Made by a program: the position numbers and the translations under genes | From: Litoditis marina | Taxonomy: Eukaryota > Nematoda > Chromadorea > Rhabditida > Rhabditidae | Length of the DNA: 64,000 nt | Assembly: GCA_964036275.1 (NCBI GenBank) | Contig: OZ038439.1 | Coordinates: 15,112,330-15,176,329 of the forward strand | Direction: 5' to 3' | Shown here: positions 11,130 through 24,305 of the stretch, piece by piece | How positions within the stretch are numbered: position 1 is the first letter of the stretch | Layout: every line of letters begins with the position of its first letter | Notes under the pieces: generated by a model | The model's input: only the letters and a program-made list of their open reading frames with translations | What the model was told of the DNA's origin: nothing | Database searches by the model: none

Positions 11130-13935
11130 AGATCAACATATAGAAGGAAGAACAGTTCGGTGCTACATTGCAATCATTTTAGTCACTTTGATTGAAGAGC
11201 CCATTTGAAGCTCATGTGCATTGATACAAGTTCACTGTACTAACTAGGATCATAAAGAAGAAATATCTTATTCAACAAAACCTCGAACTCATTGCCTTTT
11301 CTACTTTCACAAAACAACATTTCATGTGCTGGTAAGAAAAACAATCTTAGCAACCAATAAATAAACAATAAAACAACATTTAATAGCAGAAAATAGATAA
11401 CTCGTGAAAGACTCCACGACTGTACAAGTGAATTCGATTCGGTAAAAAGAGGGAGAGGCCGACGCTAGTAACAGACTCGAAAATAGTTCTTTGTCTGTGT
11501 CGGTGGGTACATTGGTTGAAAAATCTATTGCACTTTAAAGCCACATAGGCTTTTCTCACTTCAAATAAAAATTAGGTGTGCTCCCGCATGGGCAGAACAC
11601 AATGATTGAGAATAATCAATAATACGGTGGATTTCTCTATTCAACTATTCACGCAGAATTAGTTCTTTGTTCATGTCAGTAGAAAACATTTCATGCTCTT
11701 GATAGAACCACTGGAAAACTATTCATAGGCTGATTCAAGAACAACTTTATACGGTGTATGTCACCCGCTGTTTTTGTAGTTTGATTCCTATGCTTTTTGA
11801 ATAAAACTTCTGAATGGTTGCGAGAGAATATAACTTCTGAATGGTTGCCCACTATACAACGGAGATTTAAGTATCTGTACTGCTAGTCAAACTCATATAT
11901 TTACTGACAAGGAACATGAGAAGATCAAAAATTATGTAAGAAAAACGTGGCTCTGTTATTAGTTAGAGTTCTACGTAGCTATTTGAAGTATGGCTGGTCG
12001 TCATTTGTAATTTGAGCCAATACATAACAAATAACAAATAACTTATGAACAGTGTGCCATTATTCTGCAAAGTATTCTGCAAACATTTGAATCAGTTGAA
12101 AAAGTCGAGGTCGATAAGTGACCAATCAAAAAAAAGTAGGTGAGTGCACCGCCATTACGTGCTAATCCTCGCGATGTCGTAAAATATAGACCTCGTCATT
12201 TTCACGCTGACTCCCACCATGACGTTTTTCTACGTCTCAGTGCAAGTGAGAAGAACTACAGTTTGAGTTTCTCACGAATGTTTCCATGAGAGAAGGTTGG
12301 TACAATTGCACTAGTGTCATGTTGCGATTCGTTATGATAATACAGAAAATAGCAAACTATTTCTTCATAAATCTGGAAAGTTATACTATTAGCACGTGAA
12401 ACAAATCTGAAAAAAGAAAGGTGCCATAAAATGACAGAAAATATCAAACTACTTCTTAATGAATCTGAAAAGTTGTACTATTTGCACGTGAAACAAATCA
12501 GATAAACGGAAAGATGTCACAGGCAAGTGCATGTTAAAAAGTACTAAATTCAAATTTTTATAAAATTTCTCTTTTTTTGTGTGCATAAGGTGTTGATGTC
12601 GGTTTCGGATCCCCATGGAAACTGAGCTGAATTACGTTTGAATTATTCATGTAATAGGCAGTTCCCCTAATGGACTTTATGATTATTTCGATTAGAATGT
12701 AGATATTTCCAGGGAAAAAAAACTAGACACAACTCCACATTTGCACTTTAGTTAATTTGTGTTCAGATGTTTAATCTTGAGATCTGCTCGTGAGGTATTA
12801 CCTAGTCTAGTATAAATATTTCAAAAGCGAAGTAGTATTCATTTGGTGTTAGAAATATTGTCTCAGAAATGTACATTTATGAGTTTATATATTATTCTCA
12901 TTAAGTTCTGGAAACGTACAAATTTATACAAAGTTCATTCAAATTGAAAATACTGAAGGTTGAATATCAAACGAATAATAATGGTTTGAGCATAAATATG
13001 AAGAGGTAACTGTATTTTGACCATGACACAAAAATTCAAAACGAAAGTACACAACATTCTACCTTACAGAACGAGAGTGTTAGTGTAAATTTTGAACAAC
13101 GTTTATTTTATCACAAAATTCGTTACAAACGAGGGTATTTCACAGATAACAGTTGTTTAATATTACTGGTTGTTCTAAATTTTGGTTGAAAACAGTTCGC
13201 AGAACGCTAAAGTACATATCAATTGTATAACATGGAACATGATAGAAACAAAAGAATCGATTTTTGCTCAATAAATGAAGATATTCATCAAAATAAAACG
13301 CAGACAGACTGACGACTTATTATACAACAATCTAAGAATGAAATGATAAATGAAACTAATAGTTTTTAACAAAACTATAGAAAAAAAACTAACTTTCAAC
13401 AAAAGTCAATAAATTAAAGTTACAAGAGATATTTTGTGAATGAAGTCACAATTAGTGATACTAAAAGTAAAAAAATGATTTTTTCTAGAGAGAAAATAGT
13501 GGTTTGACCAAGGCCAACCTTAATGGGATAATCATTTTGCGATGAGATGGAATGATTGGCTTATGGTCAGACACTGAAGGACAACTACGTTCAACGTGAG
13601 AAAACATAGGAAAAAGTGTCGTCACTTGCACTTCAAATAACAGCTTTTCTTTGGAAGAATCTTCGTGCTATGGTTTCCAAAACTTTCTGTTTTGTTGAAA
13701 ACAAACGAGATAGTATTGCTTTCACAATCACAATCACCAATCACCTCTACTTGCCCCACGATGAAAATGTCTAGTTTGCTTGCAATCGGAGTAACTTTTT
13801 ATACAGAAACTCAAAAATTTCGATCTGTCACGAGCACTCACGCTGAACATTATTAATGTCAAGAATTCACGTAACAAACATAACAAAACGCACAATTGCA
13901 TCAAAAATTTGGTGCTCTCGCCTCTGGGGTCTAAT
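11130..13935. other. AT-rich stretch with no gene recognised
   Basis: No exon pair with good splice sites and coding bias was found. There is a local tandem duplication of about 95 bp at 12345-12505: both halves contain cacgtgaaacaaatc preceded by an aaactattt/aaactactt phrase. Otherwise nothing notable. Confidence 0.4.
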
Positions 13936-16110
13936 TCAGACACATATGTTGTATCCGCATTGGGTGGGGCAGCACTTCCTCTTCGCCGTGGCATGGCAGT
14001 GGTAATGGGATGTGCACCAGTTGACCGGGTGGACCGAGATACAACTGATCTGAAGGGAGTCGGGCGCGGGACACACGTTCACCATCGATGTTCTGCAAAA
14101 AACATAGATGGTAAGTTAAGTCGTGAATTCTATATATAACCGGATTTTTAGGTAACCTAACCCTTTTTTGGTTACCTTTTTTTCAGGTTACCTCATCAGG
14201 TAACTGGATGGTAACCTAAAATGAAAAACCGGTTACCTGGTTTTCTAACGCAAATTGTGGTTTTTACCGTTACTTTGAACGTCAACCGGATTTGGATTTT
14301 AGGTTACTTTCAGGTTACCTAGTAAGGTAACCCGAAAAAAGGCTACCTGAAAAGGATTAGGTTACCTAAAACCCCGGTTAGTTGTAGAATTGGCCAAGTT
14401 AAGTGACTATTAGGTTCTAAAAGGGGTATTTCGGGTTAAAAGAGTTCCCAATTTTTACCCAGTGTTTAGGACACACGTTTACCATTGGCGCACTGAAAGA
14501 GATTTAATCAGGGAAACATGAAGATCAATTAAGATGTGTAATGAATAGTCGTTAGTAGATCGATACCTGAGTGGGTCGATTGATATATTTCCACCAAGCC
14601 AGATAAAAGTGGTAAAAATGCTATATTTCTCCTTCTTGTATTCAATCAGTCTTTTTAGATTTTGTTATTATATTGTTGGAAGGTTTTATGTCTCAATTCA
14701 AATTATCTTGTCAACTCTTTTTCATAAGTGCGTCGACTTGAAGCAATGTACAACAATGTAGTCGTCGAATTTTTCCTCTATGTATCTCTCCATTTACCCA
14801 TTTGGAGTGCCACATACTATATGGAAAGTCATGTGTTCAATCGAAAGTATATTGTATTGCAAAGTTATCATTGTGTACATCGTTGTAATGAGTCATACCG
14901 TTTGAATGGTGCACAACACTGTCCGATAGCACTGTTACAGATGAGACCGCTGTCACACAATTCAGACTCCTTACAGTTTCCGAAAACCGTGGAGCAGGAT
15001 TCTGCAACAGAAATTTGATGGGTGAAAAAAGTAACTAAATATTTCTGCGAGAAACTAAATTTTTTCTTAGTGCGTATGCTAGAAGATCCCAGCACCTTTA
15101 TCCAATCCTGCGTTTCCTCAAACACACGCTACTTCTCTGCTCTTACATTTCGCCGGGAGGTAAGAGACGAAAAATAGTGGAGCGGGGCGAGAGACGCAGG
15201 ATGGGATGCAGGTGCCGGGATCTTAGAGCATACGTACTCTGGAGAAGTCAGGCGAACTATCATTGTCACGCTTTCGAAGTTCACGTGAGCGTGGGGTATG
15301 AAATTTCTAGATTAATAATAAACACAAGTTAATAAATCAGAGATTTGATGTCGCTACTCCGAGTAGTGCGGTGTACTAACGTTCATGAAAGTGGTTTCAC
15401 CTGTTTGGAGAATGTTGCCCTGAATATCCGACTCACCGATTCCCATCATTTTTCTCGACAACGACGTCAGTTCTATTCGATTCGTCTTATAGCGTCGATA
15501 GCCGTTCTGGAGGTCTTGGTTGACAAACGTCAACGAACGAGGAACGACGTCTGGATGGATGTAGTATTGCAAATTCAAATGTTTTTTCATCAATTCAATC
15601 AAAGTTGCTCCGTATCAAATTGCAGTTTGCAAAAATACCTGTTTTTGTGTGCATGCAGAATGTAGGTTGATCTCAAAGTGGGATTGACGTAAAAATTGTG
15701 ATTAAAAATGAGATGCCAGAATAACACTAGAAACGAACCGAAGTTCGTAATCAAACATTTCAGACCCGAACCTGGGTATCATTAAACATGCGGTGTTTCA
15801 CGCTTCATTGTACATTCATACTGTAGGATCACACGTTGGGATGAAATTAACGATACCAACCTCTTCTCTTGGAGAATCTCAACCGATACATGCCGTTGCA
15901 CTCCGGTCGCACGTGGTCTTTTCCCAAGCCACGCCAATAGGCACACCAGTCGAGATACTGTGACAAAGTGAGAGGGAGGTAGAGAAGGCAGAGAAATAGA
16001 AGGGTCGTTACGAGGGGATTCATCTGTAATGGAGATAGTGCTACAATTCTTAAAAAAATTGTTGATTCCGTTGTGCTGGTTTTTTATAAACAACAATGTT
16101 AGAACGGCAC

Positions 16111-16184
<74 letters not shown>

Positions 16185-16878
16185 GGGTAAAGCAGACAGA
16201 GAATTGGAAAGGTCGATACGAGAGGATTCTCTGTAAACGAAATGTTTTTTCAGAGCAGTCGAGATACTGTGACTAAGTAAGAGGGAGGTAGAAAACACAG
16301 AGAAATAGAAGGGTCGTTACGAGAAGATTTATTTGTATACAGAAGGATTTCAGACAGTTGATTCCTGCCAAATACCTGATATGCTCTGAGAACATTTGAA
16401 TTTAATCGTGAAGTGAACCTTTCTGGTGGTTGTAAAATGCTGAAGTTGCAAATTTCGTTTGCCTTTTTTATTGTTTGCACAAGTTTGTAAGATTTTGTAA
16501 TATTTGTGATTTGCACGAGTTTGTATAATTTTGCACAATTGGCTCGAAGTTGACAATTAAAACGGCGTGGAAAGTTATGAACACATCAGAAACTGTGAAT
16601 CTGAAACAAAGAGAATTTCACGGCAGGAGAAATTGAAGATGGTTCCAAAAATGACTGTTGATCTCTTCGAAAACAGTGGAACGCCGATTGTGCGATAGGG
16701 CGGCGAGAGTGTACACAAAACTGAGAGACGCAGAGAAGAGTACACAGATTTGCAGGCGATTGTTGGTATTTTGGTCAAATCGAAATAAGGAACCCGGTTC
16801 GAATTGTGAACGGGTTGAAGATTGCGCTGAAAAACTACTGCAAAAAATACCTATCATTATTATCAAAACTGTAAACAT
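13936..16878 (-). CDS. Secreted cysteine-rich protein with a C-terminal WAP-like domain
   Basis: Exons: first exon from ATG at 16878 to about 16744 (or 16717), then 15861-15957, 15437-15550, 14899-15001 and 13936-14092. Phases match throughout (0, 1, 1, 2), giving about 201 aa. The N-terminus MFTVLIIMIGIFCSSFSA is a clear signal peptide. Next comes YLDWCAYWRGLGKDHVRPEC, then a basic linker, then a six-Cys module beginning ESCSTVFGNCKESELC and ending in CC. The last exon carries eight cysteines in a WAP four-disulfide-core spacing, including KRKCCPTQCGYNIC. WAP domains often inhibit proteases or act in innate defence; a role here is inference. The end of exon 1 is the least certain junction. 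The introns hold a GGTTACC foldback and a 175-bp MITE. Confidence 0.75.
14113..14405. repeat. Foldback element built on GGTTACC motifs
   Basis: Imperfect inverted ends (gttaagtcgtgaattc...aaccgg and ccggttagttgtagaatt...aagttaagtgac) enclose many GGTTACC/GGTAACC words in both orientations. It lies in the WAP-gene intron 14093-14898. The transcript should fold into a long hairpin. Confidence 0.7.
15068..15241. repeat. AGTACGTATGCT-ended MITE, copy 1, in a WAP-gene intron
   Basis: The ends cgtatgctagaagatccc and gggatcttagagcatacg are inverted repeats, and further inverted pairs (cctgcgt/acgcagg) lie inside. Related copies lie at 50966, 54796, 56451, 56816 and 57128. Confidence 0.75.
15948..16330. 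repeat. Duplicated acceptor region of WAP-gene exon 2 flanking a GA microsatellite
   Basis: The phrase cagtcgagatactgtgac, which contains the exon's first bases and its splice acceptor on the minus strand, occurs at 15948 and again at 16256. Both are followed by aagtgagagggaggtag-like and gaagggtcgttacgag sequence. A (GA)n tract at 16105-16185 lies between them. Confidence 0.75.
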
Positions 16879-18104
16879 CGGACGAAAATTTGTATTTTGT
16901 AGTCTAGTTTTTCTACCCAAAAGCTGATGCCTGAAACACCGCGGCTTAAAATGGAATGTTAATTAAATCACCTAGAAATTCGATAGTTGGATACAAAAAT
17001 GTGAGGCAAATGCATAATGCAACCAAATCAACATTGTACTATATGAGATCAGCAACATATAAAGTTTGTATAGAGTGATAAAAGAATATAAAGTACGCAC
17101 TAAATATTAAGTACAGACTATATTTTTTCATGCTAAACACAGAAAAAATGTTTTTTAAGAACTGTCCCTAGTATCCACACCGATAAATGAAATTATGATG
17201 ACGCAATGCAAAACTTGTAACTCCATGTTTATCCGACCAAACTATCATTGGAACTCGATCTCGATTGAAGCTATTTTCCAGAAATTTTGAACGAAAAAAG
17301 AAAGATCAAACTAAAAACACAATTGTATAGGGCAACACCGTATAGGTAGGTTACAAAGAGAGCAAACCCCATCTATACACAACTTAAGTTTTTTGGGAAC
17401 GGCCCCTACTACCCGCACCGCCCTAATTTAGAAGAAAACAGGACGAAACTAAAAGATGTTTGCGTTGGAAGATTATCAGTGCTAATAGAGGAAACAAAGA
17501 AAAACGACATGACCGGAAAGATTAACAAATTCTGCTTTTTGTTTTTAGTGTCAACACTATAGTGTAAAAGCGAAGTTTGATGAAACTTGGTTGCAATTTT
17601 TGCTTCAAAATTCCGTACATAGGTTGTGGAATAAACTTCAAGCCGTCTATACTATATTATGTAAGGGAGAATAGCTCCAAACCAAAACCAAAGCCAAAGC
17701 TTAAACAATGTTGTTATAAATCTTCCACGAAATGTTGGTGAAACTTTACTAATATTGTTAGTCAATTGCAAAGTCACGTGAAATAGGGTAAACACAGCAG
17801 AACTCAGAAACGTGCAATGACAAAGTGCACAAACCCTCATTAGAATAGTAGCTTTACGTGACTATTAAATTTACTTCTAGTATGGAGATTCACGTCAGAA
17901 TCAACACAAAAAAGGTCAAACTCAACGTTCGTTCGTTTTTGTAAACAAAATATGAAAAGTTGATTCATAAAATAATTTTTGAAGCCCGCCGATAGTCCTG
18001 AAATCGTGTTGGAAAGCTATTCGAACTTAGACAATAGAGAGGCAAATGAAATATTAGAATATGCAAACGATGTCAAACGCGCGCCGAAGTGCCAAGGTAA
18101 ACAA
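16879..18104. other. Intergenic, no gene seen
   Basis: AT-rich DNA. It contains a palindromic element at 17757-17880 and two loosely similar blocks near 17150 and 17390 (cccctagtatccacaccg and cccctactacccgcaccg type). No exon is supported. Confidence 0.4.
17757..17880. repeat. Palindromic MITE with CACGTGA arms, copy 2
   Basis: It starts tagtcaattgcaaagtcacg and ends cacgtaaag...-type sequence (tttacgtgactattaaa). It shares cacagcagaactcagaaacg with the other copies. Confidence 0.7.
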
Positions 18105-21100
18105 ATCTAATAAACACCGTTTCACCCTAGAGGGGTGATCAATTTAGACCTGTATAAAATGATCAAACTTGAGTTGATAGTATGATCTGTCAACACACCA
18201 AAATCTTCGCCCTTTGCGGAGTGGGTGACGATTGAGCTCAAAGGCATTAACCTACAACCTATAACTCAAGATTAAACATCAACAGAAAGTTCAAATTGTC
18301 ACAATTGGTAGTTTATAAGAATAAACTATATTTGTGAACGTTTGAAGAGAAAGAACACATACAGTTTTCAATAATAGACATCCGCTTAATGGGTTTAAGC
18401 TTAATCCTCACCCACTCCTTTGCGTTCTGAACAACACTGTGATCATACTAGGAACTTATGCTACATTTGATCGTTAAAACACTAGTAATTGAACTCCAAA
18501 CTCAGAAAAAACACCATATTTGATTGTGTGTTGCTTGCAAAAATAAACACCATTTCACTCGATGGAGGGGGGGGGTGACCATGTTCAATTTGTGGTGTGA
18601 TCTGTCAACCCATCACAGTATTCGCGTTCCAAACTACAATGTGATCAAACTACGTACTTATGCTACATTTGATCGTTAAAACACTGGTAATTGAACTCCA
18701 AACTCAGAAAAAACACCGTAATTGATTGTGTGTTGCTTGCAAAAATAAACACCATTTCACTCGATGGAGGGGGGGGGGTGACCATGTTCAATTTGTGGTG
18801 TGATCTGTCAACCCATCACAGTATTCGCGTTCCAAACTACAATGTGATCAAACTACGTACTTATGCTACATTTGATCGTTAAAACACTAGTAATTGAACT
18901 CCAAACTCAGAAAAAACACCGTAATTGATTGTGTGTTGCTTGCAAAAATAAACACCATTTCACTCGATGGGGGGGGGGGGTGACCATGTTCAATTTGTGG
19001 TGTGATCTGTCAACCCATCACAGTATTCGCGTTCCAAACTACAATGTGATCAAACTACGTACTTATGCTACATTTGATCGTTAAAACACTAGTAATTGAA
19101 CTCCAAACTCAGAAAAAACACCGTAATTGATTGTGTGTTGCTTGCAAAAATAAACACCATTTCACTCGATGGGGGGGGGGGGGTGACCATGTTCAATTTG
19201 TGGTGTGATCTGTCAACCCATCACAGTATTCGCGTTCCAAACTACAATGTGATCAAACTACGTACTTATGCTACATTTGATCGTTAAAACACTAGTAATT
19301 GAACTCCAAACTCAGAAAAAACACCATATTTGATTGTGGGTTGCTTGCAAAAATAAACACTATTTCACTCGATGGGGGGGGGGGTGACCATGTTCAATTT
19401 GTGGTGTGATCTGTCAACCCATCACAGTATTCGCGTTCCAAACTACAATGTGATCAAACTACGTACTTATGCTACATTTGATCGTTAAAACACTGGTAAT
19501 TGAACTCCAAACTCAGAAAAAACACCGTAATTGATTGTGTGTTGCTTGCAAAAATAAACACCATTTCACTCGATGGAGGGGGGGGGGGTGACCATGTTCA
19601 ATTTGTGGTGTGATCTGTCAACCCATCACAGTATTCGCGTTCCAAACTACAATGTGATCAAACTACGTACTTATGCTACATTTGATCGTTAAAACACTGG
19701 TAATAAAAGTCCAAACTCAGAAAAAACACCGTAATTGATTGTGTGTTGCTTGCAAAAATAAACACCATTTCACTCGATGGAGGGGGGGGGGTGACCATGT
19801 TCAATTTGTGGTGTGATCTGTCAACCCATCACAGTATTCGCGTTCCAAACTACAATGTGATCAAACTACGTACTTATGCTACATTTGATCGTTAAAACAC
19901 TGGTAATAAAAGTCCAAACTCAGAAAAAACACCGTAATTGATTGTGTGTTGCTTGCAAAAATAAACACCATTTCACTCGATGGAGGGGGGGGGTGACCAT
20001 GTTCAATTTGTGGTGTGATCTGTCAACCCATCACAGTATTCGCGTTCCAAACTACAATGTGATCAAACTACGTACTTATGCTACATTTGATCGTTAAAAC
20101 ACTGGTAATAAAAGTCCAAACTCAGAAAAAACACCGTAATTGATTGTGTGTTGCTTGCAAAAATAAACACCATTTCACTCGATGGAGGGGGGGGGTGACC
20201 ATGTTCAATTTGTGGTGTGATCTGTCAACCCATCACAGTATTCGCGTTCCAAACTACAATGTGATCAAACTACGTACTTATGCTACATTTGATCGTTAAA
20301 ACACTGGTAATAAAAGTCCAAACTCAGAAAAAACACCGTAATTGATTGTGTGTTGCTTGCAAAAATAAACACCATTTCACTCGATGGAGGGGGGGGGTGA
20401 CCATGTTCAATTTGTGGTGTGATCTGTCAACCCATCACAGTATTCGCGTTCCAAACTACAATGTGATCAAACTACGTACTTATGCTACATTTGATCGTTA
20501 AAACACTGGTAATAAAAGTCCAAACTCAGAAAAAACACCGTAATTGATTGTGTGTTGCTTGCAAAAATAAACACCATTTCACTCGATGGAGGGGGGGGGT
20601 GACCATGTTCAATTTGTGGTGTGATCTGTCAACCCATCACAGTATTCGCGTTCCAAACTACAATGTGATCAAACTACGTACTTATGCTACATTTGATCGT
20701 TAAAACACTGGTAATAAAAGTCCAAACTCAGAAAAAACACCGTAATTGATTGTGTGTTGCTTGCAAAAATAAACACCATTTCACTCGATGGAGGGGGGGG
20801 GGTGACCATGTTCAATTTGTGGTGTGATCTGTCAACCCATCACAGTATTCGCGTTCCAAACTACAATGTGATCAAACTACGTACTTATGCTACATTTGAT
20901 CGTTAAAACACTGGTAATAAAAGTCCAAACTCAGAAAAAACACCGTAATTGATTGTGTGTTGCTTGCAAAAATAAACACCATTTCACTCGATGGAGGGGG
21001 GGGGGTGACCATGTTCAATTTGTGGTGTGATCTGTCAACCCATCACAGTATTCGCGTTCCAAACTACAATGTGATCAAACTACGTACTTATGCTACATTT

Positions 21101-24065
21101 GATCGTTAAAACACTAGTAATTGAACTCCAAACTCAGAAAAAACACCGTAATTGATTGTGTGTTGCTTGCAAAAATAAACACCATTTCACTCGATGGAGG
21201 GGGGGGGGGGTGACCATGTTCAATTTGTGGTGTGATCTGTCAACCCATCACAGTATTCGCGTTCCAAACTACAATGTGATCAAACTACGTACTTATGCTA
21301 CATTTGATCGTTAAAACACTGGTAATAAAAGTCCAAACTCAGAAAAAACACCGTAATTGATTGTGTGTTGCTTGCAAAAATAAACACCATTTCACTCGAT
21401 GGAGGGGGGGGGTGACCATGTTCAATTTGTGGTGTGATCTGTCAACCCATCACAGTATTCGCGTTCCAAACTACAATGTGATCAAACTACGTACTTATGC
21501 TACATTTGATCGTTAAAACACTGGTAATAAAAGTCCAAACTCAGAAAAAACACCGTAATTGATTGTGTGTTGCTTGCAAAAATAAACACCATTTCACTCG
21601 ATGGAGGGGGGGGGGGTGACCATGTTCAATTTGTGGTGTGATCTGTCAACCCATCACAGTATTCGCGTTCCAAACTACAATGTGATCAAACTACGTACTT
21701 ATGCTACATTTGATCGTTAAAACACTGGTAATAAAAGTCCAAACTCAGAAAAAACACCGTAATTGATTGTGTGTTGCTTGCAAAAATAAACACCATTTCA
21801 CTCGATGGAGGGGGGGGGGTGACCATGTTCAATTTGTGGTGTGATCTGTCAACCCATCACAGTATTCGCGTTCCAAACTACAATGTGATCAAACTACGTA
21901 CTTATGCTACATTTGATCGTTAAAACACTGGTAATAAAAGTCCAAACTCAGAAAAAACACCGTAATTGATTGTGTGTTGCTTGCAAAAATAAACACCATT
22001 TCACTCGATGGAGGGGGGGGGGGTGACCATGTTCAATTTGTGGTGTGATCTGTCAACCCATCACAGTATTCGCGTTCCAAACTACAATGTGATCAAACTA
22101 CGTACTTATGCTACATTTGATCGTTAAAACACTGGTAATAAAAGTCCAAACTCAGAAAAAACACCGTAATTGATTGTGTGTTGCTTGCAAAAATAAACAC
22201 CATTTCACTCGATGGAGGGGGGGGGGTGACCATGTTCAATTTGTGGTGTGATCTGTCAACCCATCACAGTATTCGCGTTCCAAACTACAATGTGATCAAA
22301 CTACGTACTTATGCTACATTTGATCGTTAAAACACTGGTAATAAAAGTCCAAACTCAGAAAAAACACCGTAATTGATTGTGTGTTGCTTGCAAAAATAAA
22401 CACCATTTCACTCGATGGAGGGGGGGGGGTGACCATGTTCAATTTGTGGTGTGATCTGTCAACCCATCACAGTATTCGCGTTCCAAACTACAATGTGATC
22501 AAACTACGTACTTATGCTACATTTGATCGTTAAAACACTGGTAATAAAAGTCCAAACTCAGAAAAAACACCGTAATTGATTGTGTGTTGCTTGCAAAAAT
22601 AAACACCATTTCACTCGATGGAGGGGGGGGGTGACCATGTTCAATTTGTGGTGTGATCTGTCAACCCATCACAGTATTCGCGTTCCAAACTACAATGTGA
22701 TCAAACTACGTACTTATGCTACATTTGATCGTTAAAACACTGGTAATTGAACTCCAAACTCAGAAAAAACACCATATTTGATTGTGGGTTGCTTGCAAAA
22801 ATAAACACTATTTCACTCGATGGGGGGGGGGGTGACCATGTTCAATTTGTGGTGTGATCTGTCAACCCATCACAGTATTCGCGTTCCAAACTACAATGTG
22901 ATCAAACTACGTACTTATGCTACATTTGATCGTTAAAACACTGGTAATTGAACTCCAAACTCAGAAAAAACACCGTAATTGATTGTGTGTTGCTTGCAAA
23001 AATAAACACCATTTCACTCGATGGAGGGGGGGGGGGGTGACCATGTTCAATTTGTGGTGTGATCTGTCAACCCATCACAGTATTCGCGTTCCAAACTACA
23101 ATGTGATCAAACTACGTACTTATGCTACATTTGATCGTTAAAACACTGGTAATAAAAGTCCAAACTCAGAAAAAACACCGTAATTGATTGTGTGTTGCTT
23201 GCAAAAATAAACACCATTTCACTCGATGGAGGGGGGGGGGGTGACCATGTTCAATTTGTGGTGTGATCTGTCAACCCATCACAGTATTCGCGTTCCAAAC
23301 TACAATGTGATCAAACTACGTACTTATGCTACATTTGATCGTTAAAACACTGGTAACAAAAGTCCAAACTCAGAAAAAACACCGTAATTGATTGTGTGTT
23401 GCTTGCAAAAATAAACACCATTTCACTCGATGGAGGGGGGGGGGGTGACCATGTTCAATTTGTGGTGTGATCTGTCAACCCATCACAGTATTCGCGTTCC
23501 AAACTACAATGTGATCAAACTACGTACTTATGCTACATTTGATCGTTAAAACACTGGTAACAAAAGTCCAAACTCAGAAAAAACACCGTAATTGATTGTG
23601 TGTTGCTTGCAAAAATAAACACTATTTCACTCGATGGGGGGGGGGGGGGTGACCATGTTCAATTTGTGGTGTGATCTGTCAACCCATCACAGTATTCGCG
23701 TTCCAAACTACAATGTGATCAAACTACGTACTTATGCTACATTTGATCGTTAAAACACTGGTAACAAAAGTCCAAACTCAGAAAAAACACCGTAATTGAT
23801 TGTGTGTTGCTTGCAAAAATAAACACCATTTCACTCGATGGAGGGGGGGGGGTGACCATGTTCAATTTGTGGTGTGATCTGTCAACCCATCACAGTATTC
23901 GCGTTCCAAACTACAATGTGATCATACTACGTACTTATGCTACATTTGATCGTTAAAACACTAGTAATTAAACTCCAAACTCAAAAAAAACACCGTACTT
24001 GATTATATTTGCTTGAAAAAAATGAACATCGTTTCACCCTAGAGGGGACTCAGTTTGTAGTGTGA
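18105..24065. repeat. Satellite array: 27 units of about 202 bp, each with a G-run
   Basis: The landmark atgttcaatttgtggtg recurs 27 times from 18581 to 23858 at intervals of 201-205 bp. Length differences come mainly from a run of roughly 8-13 G just before gtgaccatg. Units fall into variants at the site after aaaacact: agtaattgaac, ggtaattgaac, ggtaataaaag and ggtaacaaaag. A rarer variant pair (accatatttgattgtggg with cactatttcac) appears around 19320 and again around 22770. Both edges decay: at 18105-18436 and beyond 24000 the unit is diverged and carries only aggggt or aggggac in place of the long G-run. Short ORFs inside are repeat products. Confidence 0.97.
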
Positions 24066-24283
24066 ACTGTTCTTATTAGACCGGGAGAAAACCACATAAA
24101 CGTCCAAAAAGTTTCCCTTCTCTACTCTCTACTTTATTTCTAGAACAACGCCATATGATAGATTCGGATACGAGAAAATGACATTTGGATTTTGGAAAAA
24201 TGGGATTTTTCCTCGTGGAACAATATCCAGAAAACAACATCATAATATGAAATTTCAGCAGAACGAATTCATGTAATAAATAG

Positions 24284-24289
24284 TTTATT
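24284..24289 (-). terminator. Polyadenylation signal AATAAA for the first secreted-protein gene
   Basis: AATAAA on the minus strand, about 17 nt past the TAG stop at 24306-24308. Confidence 0.65.
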
Positions 24290-24305
24290 TACATTGAAAC
24301 GATGT

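Noticed and set aside
13909..14139. A 76-codon + strand frame
   Set aside because: Antisense shadow of the WAP exon 13936-14092.
15345..15665. A 106-codon + strand frame
   Set aside because: It is antisense to WAP-gene exon 15437-15550, whose splice sites and phases fit on both sides and whose codon use resembles known exons.
18691..19287. Two identical 63-codon open frames
   Set aside because: They lie in successive satellite units and are identical because the units are; the G-run length sets whether the frame is open.
18105..24065. CRISPR array
   Set aside because: The whole 202-bp unit is repeated with no unique spacers, and the context is eukaryotic.
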